Assembly: GCF_013373865.1 (NCBI RefSeq)
Contig: NC_050474.1
Location: 21,619,116-21,683,115, forward strand
Source of the DNA: Monomorium pharaonis
Taxonomy: Eukaryota; Arthropoda; Insecta; Hymenoptera; Formicidae
Reading direction: 5' to 3'
DNA: 64,000 nt
Shown: one piece after another, positions 60,866 to 64,000 of the stretch
How the letters are laid out: every line of letters starts with the position of its first letter
How positions within the stretch are numbered: position 1 is the first letter of the stretch
The notes under the pieces: model-generated
Told to the model about the DNA's origin: nothing
What the model saw: only the letters and a program-made list of their open reading frames with translations
The model's database searches: none
Translations under genes and position numbers: made by a program

Positions 60866-63800
60866 AAAGGAGCTTCACGTTCTTCCGTAAAATTATCGTT
60901 TTCTATTATTTTGAGGAAACTGTTGCTCTATAAAAGATTAATTTTTCCTTTTCCGCTGCCAGCAAATGCCCGTATCCTTCGGCTCTCTCCTATCCTCGGA
61001 ATTCTGTCGTCTGTATTTTTGATAAGACTTGGAATTTTCTCAACGTGGATATATCTTTTGAAAAAAATAAAAAAGTTTTTTAAACCTTGCATTTTTTATT
61101 TATCAAAATTTCTCATGGCTACATCTGCTAGTATCGATCGATCGCGGTTTAAACACGGTGTTACTCAGAGCTACGCCATGAAAGCGATCCACAATGGTCG
61201 ACGTCGCTGTCGCCATTGTCCTCCGGTTGGGTGTAAAGAGGCAAAAACGGTTTCAACTTTCGAGTACCCGCACCACCCTGTCATCTCGCCCTCCGCCGCT
61301 CTTCCGCGCTGAAGTGCTGTCGCGGTGGCTTTTTCCAGCTTTGATGGAGCGCCTCTTCAGTGCGCATAAGATGAAATGAATTAGCGCACCGGAACCAGAA
61401 ATCGCCGCCGCCGACAACTTCGTCACTCTCTCTCTTCCCCCGTCTCTTTTCTCTCCCCGTCTTTCCTTGTCGCGTTCTTTATCGTCGTCTCTTTCCCGCG
61501 ATTTTCGACGAACCGTTGCGGACGTGTCCCGCCATGTTCCTCTGGAGATTTGTTCGGATTTATTACAATCGCTTGAGCAAATCCTCCGACAATCCGAATT
61601 GCGTCGATCTGTCAGGATCGTCGAACAGAAACGGTTGCGGTCGCTAGTTATCGCTGGGGGTGAGAAATCAATGGTTCGTTGGGTTATCCGGATAGAATTC
61701 AAATCGATCGAGAAATTAATCGTATAAGCACGCGCAATGATAAAGTGTCTATAGAAGAAGGTCTCTCGTGTTAATATTTGGCAATTTGTCAAATCAACTT
61801 ATATACGTATATAATAAAGTGGAAAAGCGCGATACAGAGTGAGCAAAAATATCGAATAGGTAGAACTTGATCTACATACGTTTATAATATAGATATAATT
61901 GTTATAACTTTTTGCCTTATAATTGGAAATGTCACACGTAAAGAGGAATCACGTAAACAAAAAAATTTTAATTAAAACAGTACGAGAGAAAATTAACTAG
62001 TTTATTGAGGTGTGCAATTTTATTGTAAAATTTGTTTTGTTATATAAAAGAAATGAAAGGTAAATTAATAAGATGCGTCACTACATTGCCATTTATTTTA
62101 GTATTTAGGAACGCGTCAGGTTTGTCTCAGCTGTTTTAGATTGCTGCTGCGGGAAAATGATCGAACAAATTGCGTAATGCAATTTATACGTAACGTTACA
62201 TAATTTAATAGTATAGCGGTGGCATTGTGCATCGGTGTAGTGATGCAGATTGTCTCGTAGACAGACTATGGTGAATTGAATAACGTTTAATACGCTGTCA
62301 TCATTTCGTCCGGATGTCGTTCGCGATTCCATTAAGTTTCTCGACGGCGCAATGGCGGAAACGTGCTTAATTATTCGAGCGGTTTCTCATTGACGTAGTC
62401 GGCGTGGGATTGCGCGACACGACACGCGTCGCGTTCCGGCAGACGGAATCAGCTGACACGCGCGAATACCGAATTGGCGTACAAAGGAGGAGCGGCTGCA
62501 CCTATGTATATATCATTATCGTTGTCGATGATCCAATTGAATCCGAGATGTGAACACGCGAGAGCTCGGAAAATTGAATTGCGATTGAACGTCACGCGTT
62601 CATTAAGCTCGATGCCGCAAATGAACAAAACGTTGAATTCCATTGAAGGATGGCAAACGCGGCAAACACGGCCATCGGGCATTTCTATGATAATTCGCTA
62701 AACGCGCGTGTATAAAAATTTAGTATTCTTTTGCCAATATCTTCCTTCTTTATTTGTCAGTTTATTTCTGTCTATATATAATCGTTCGATTGATTAAAAG
62801 CACATCGTAACTCAGAAGCAACTGCCGCGCCGCCTCAGGTAGAAAAGATTAGAAAAGTCGTCGGGATTTAAGAGGCACTCCATACATCACTTGTATTCGC
62901 ATTCACACTTCGGACTTTAAACTGCCATAACCGAATGCGCCCGCTACCGCTCTTAAGAGGCGAGAAATTGTCGACGAGTCCGCATTCCTTAAACGTCCTT
63001 TAGACTTATTCCGAACGATCGTCCAATTGAAAAGCACCGGCCGCCGTTTGTGCGGGACGAATGGCAGAAAGGCGGATCGTGCAAGCGCGATTTTTCGTTT
63101 CTGACTTTTCGTTGTCATTCAGTCCGCGCGATCGGTCGCCTCTCCCTCCTTCGCGTTATTGATCCTCCGAACGGATGAATGAACCGAATGTACGCGACCA
63201 CGGGGACTTCTTGGCTACCGTGAATGGGGCACGGCGTTGTCGCGTTCGGGCAGCGAAAAAAAAGGACAGCCGGCTGGTTTTCACGTTTCGTCGGGCCCCG
63301 CGAATGGCAACACAAGTGTGCCATTGTCGGCTCGGGCTCAAGACTTCGAGAGTGCGAGAGATCTCGGCGCATTGTCGCACAGCTCCTTAGCACCATTAAC
63401 TACGTTTTACCTTAAATTTAACCTAAAGTGGGGGGCCCTCTTGACAAATTTTCGGGATTTAGAGCAACACGACCGGTTTCCCACCGACAATGGCGAACGG
63501 GCCCTTGGAGTGACCGCGTTGTGCACTCTTGTTGAGTTCTACTCTTTCTGGCCAATCGTTTGACTGGAAAATTGCGCACAGGCGCGCGTTGCGCCATTGA
63601 AGGCGGTGACGTGTGTCAGAGACACTTCTTTATGATGAATATTTGATACATTATTTGTAAGCTTTGTATCTAAGAAATTATATTTTGGTAACCAGTGTTA
63701 TAACTTTTCAATTTAACTTTTTATTTACTTGTTACTTTGAACCAGTCATATACGACGTGTGTTATTTGAAATGAAATAAATTTGTCTTATAATGCGGGCA

Positions 63801-64000
63801 AGACAATAATATTTTGAAGAATCTTTTTTAATTGCATTTACATATATTTAATAATGCACTTTATATATTCAAGATATTAAGATATATTGAAAAGAATATT
63901 TTATTTTTCTATCAAGAGTTTGCTATTTTGTAAATTTTGCTATTTTATATAATGCAGAAGTTTTTTAAATAGGTATTTCTAAAACTATATTTTTACATTT
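60866..64000. other. No firm gene; CpG-rich blocks
   Basis: CpG-rich DNA at about 61.1-61.7, 62.3-62.7 and 62.8-63.6 kb is open in several frames on both strands (for example 61253-61792 - and 61467-61727 +). A + donor-like CTGGGG|GTGAGAA lies near 61660. These may be promoter or leader-exon islands. The last 400 bases are AT-rich with nothing recognisable. Confidence 0.35.

Noticed and set aside
61253..61792. 179-codon - strand frame, Arg/Lys/Asp/Glu-rich
   Set aside because: The charged core reads a purine-rich run; the + strand is also open (61467-61727). No start or domain support.
1..64000. CRISPR arrays, rRNA genes, bacterial operons, viral or transposase coding genes
   Set aside because: No regularly spaced direct repeats, no rRNA-like segments and no recognisable polymerase, integrase or transposase motifs were found on either strand by eye.

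Overview
The window reads as nuclear DNA from an insect, most likely a hymenopteran and plausibly an ant. This is an inference. It rests on long AT-rich non-coding tracts alternating with CpG-rich islands, abundant unmethylated-looking CG dinucleotides, GT/AG splice signals with pyrimidine tracts, TA-flanked MITE-like elements, long dinucleotide microsatellites, and one canonical eukaryotic tRNA-Pro gene with A and B boxes and a T-run terminator. There is no operon-like packing and no recognisable bacterial, viral or organellar gene.

The only feature identified beyond reasonable doubt is the tRNA-Pro(UGG) at 58776-58847. Protein-coding content is sparse and split into exons. The better exon candidates are those where a good splice site and an open frame agree. 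On the + strand these are a membrane-protein exon at the left edge (14-209), an acidic terminal exon (1271-1498), a possible two-exon gene (3119-3343 and 4456-4644), and exons of a possible secreted protein (21682-22014 and 23308-23555, with a poly(A) signal at 23764). On the - strand they are a candidate gene whose last exons lie at 37198-37440 and 36746-36949 (possible earlier exon 37878-38102), a possible internal exon at 48047-48179, and a first coding exon at 51867-51917 fed by a GC-rich leader around 52.0-52.65 kb. None could be assigned to a named family with confidence. Most other open frames over 60 codons look like chance, because CpG-rich stretches here are often open in several frames on both strands.

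The repeat and structure content is richer. A diverged inverted duplication at 24281-24711 has one arm with an intact reading frame and the other broken by indels. A foldback element lies at 20861-21048, and a TA-flanked MITE carrying about 40 AC units at 55716-56035. There is a 53-bp tandem duplication (54209-54314) and a 30-bp tandem repeat with alternating copies (55411-55530). A duplicated segment with an exon-like start and a splice donor occurs twice (56046-56255 and 57254-57462). A hairpin at 27.25 kb lies next to three palindromic TTTAATTAAA sites.

By region: 0-5 kb, candidate + strand exons and a hairpin; 5-20.8 kb, no supported gene; 20.8-25.4 kb, foldback element, secreted-protein candidate, inverted duplication and a possible - strand first exon; 25.4-36.7 kb, non-coding apart from the 27.25 kb structure; 36.7-52.7 kb, - strand exon candidates in large introns; 52.7-58 kb, repeats and the duplicated exon module; 58-64 kb, the tRNA gene and otherwise CpG-rich DNA without a firm gene. 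No previously undescribed system is demonstrated. The inverted duplication and the duplicated exon module deserve the first look.
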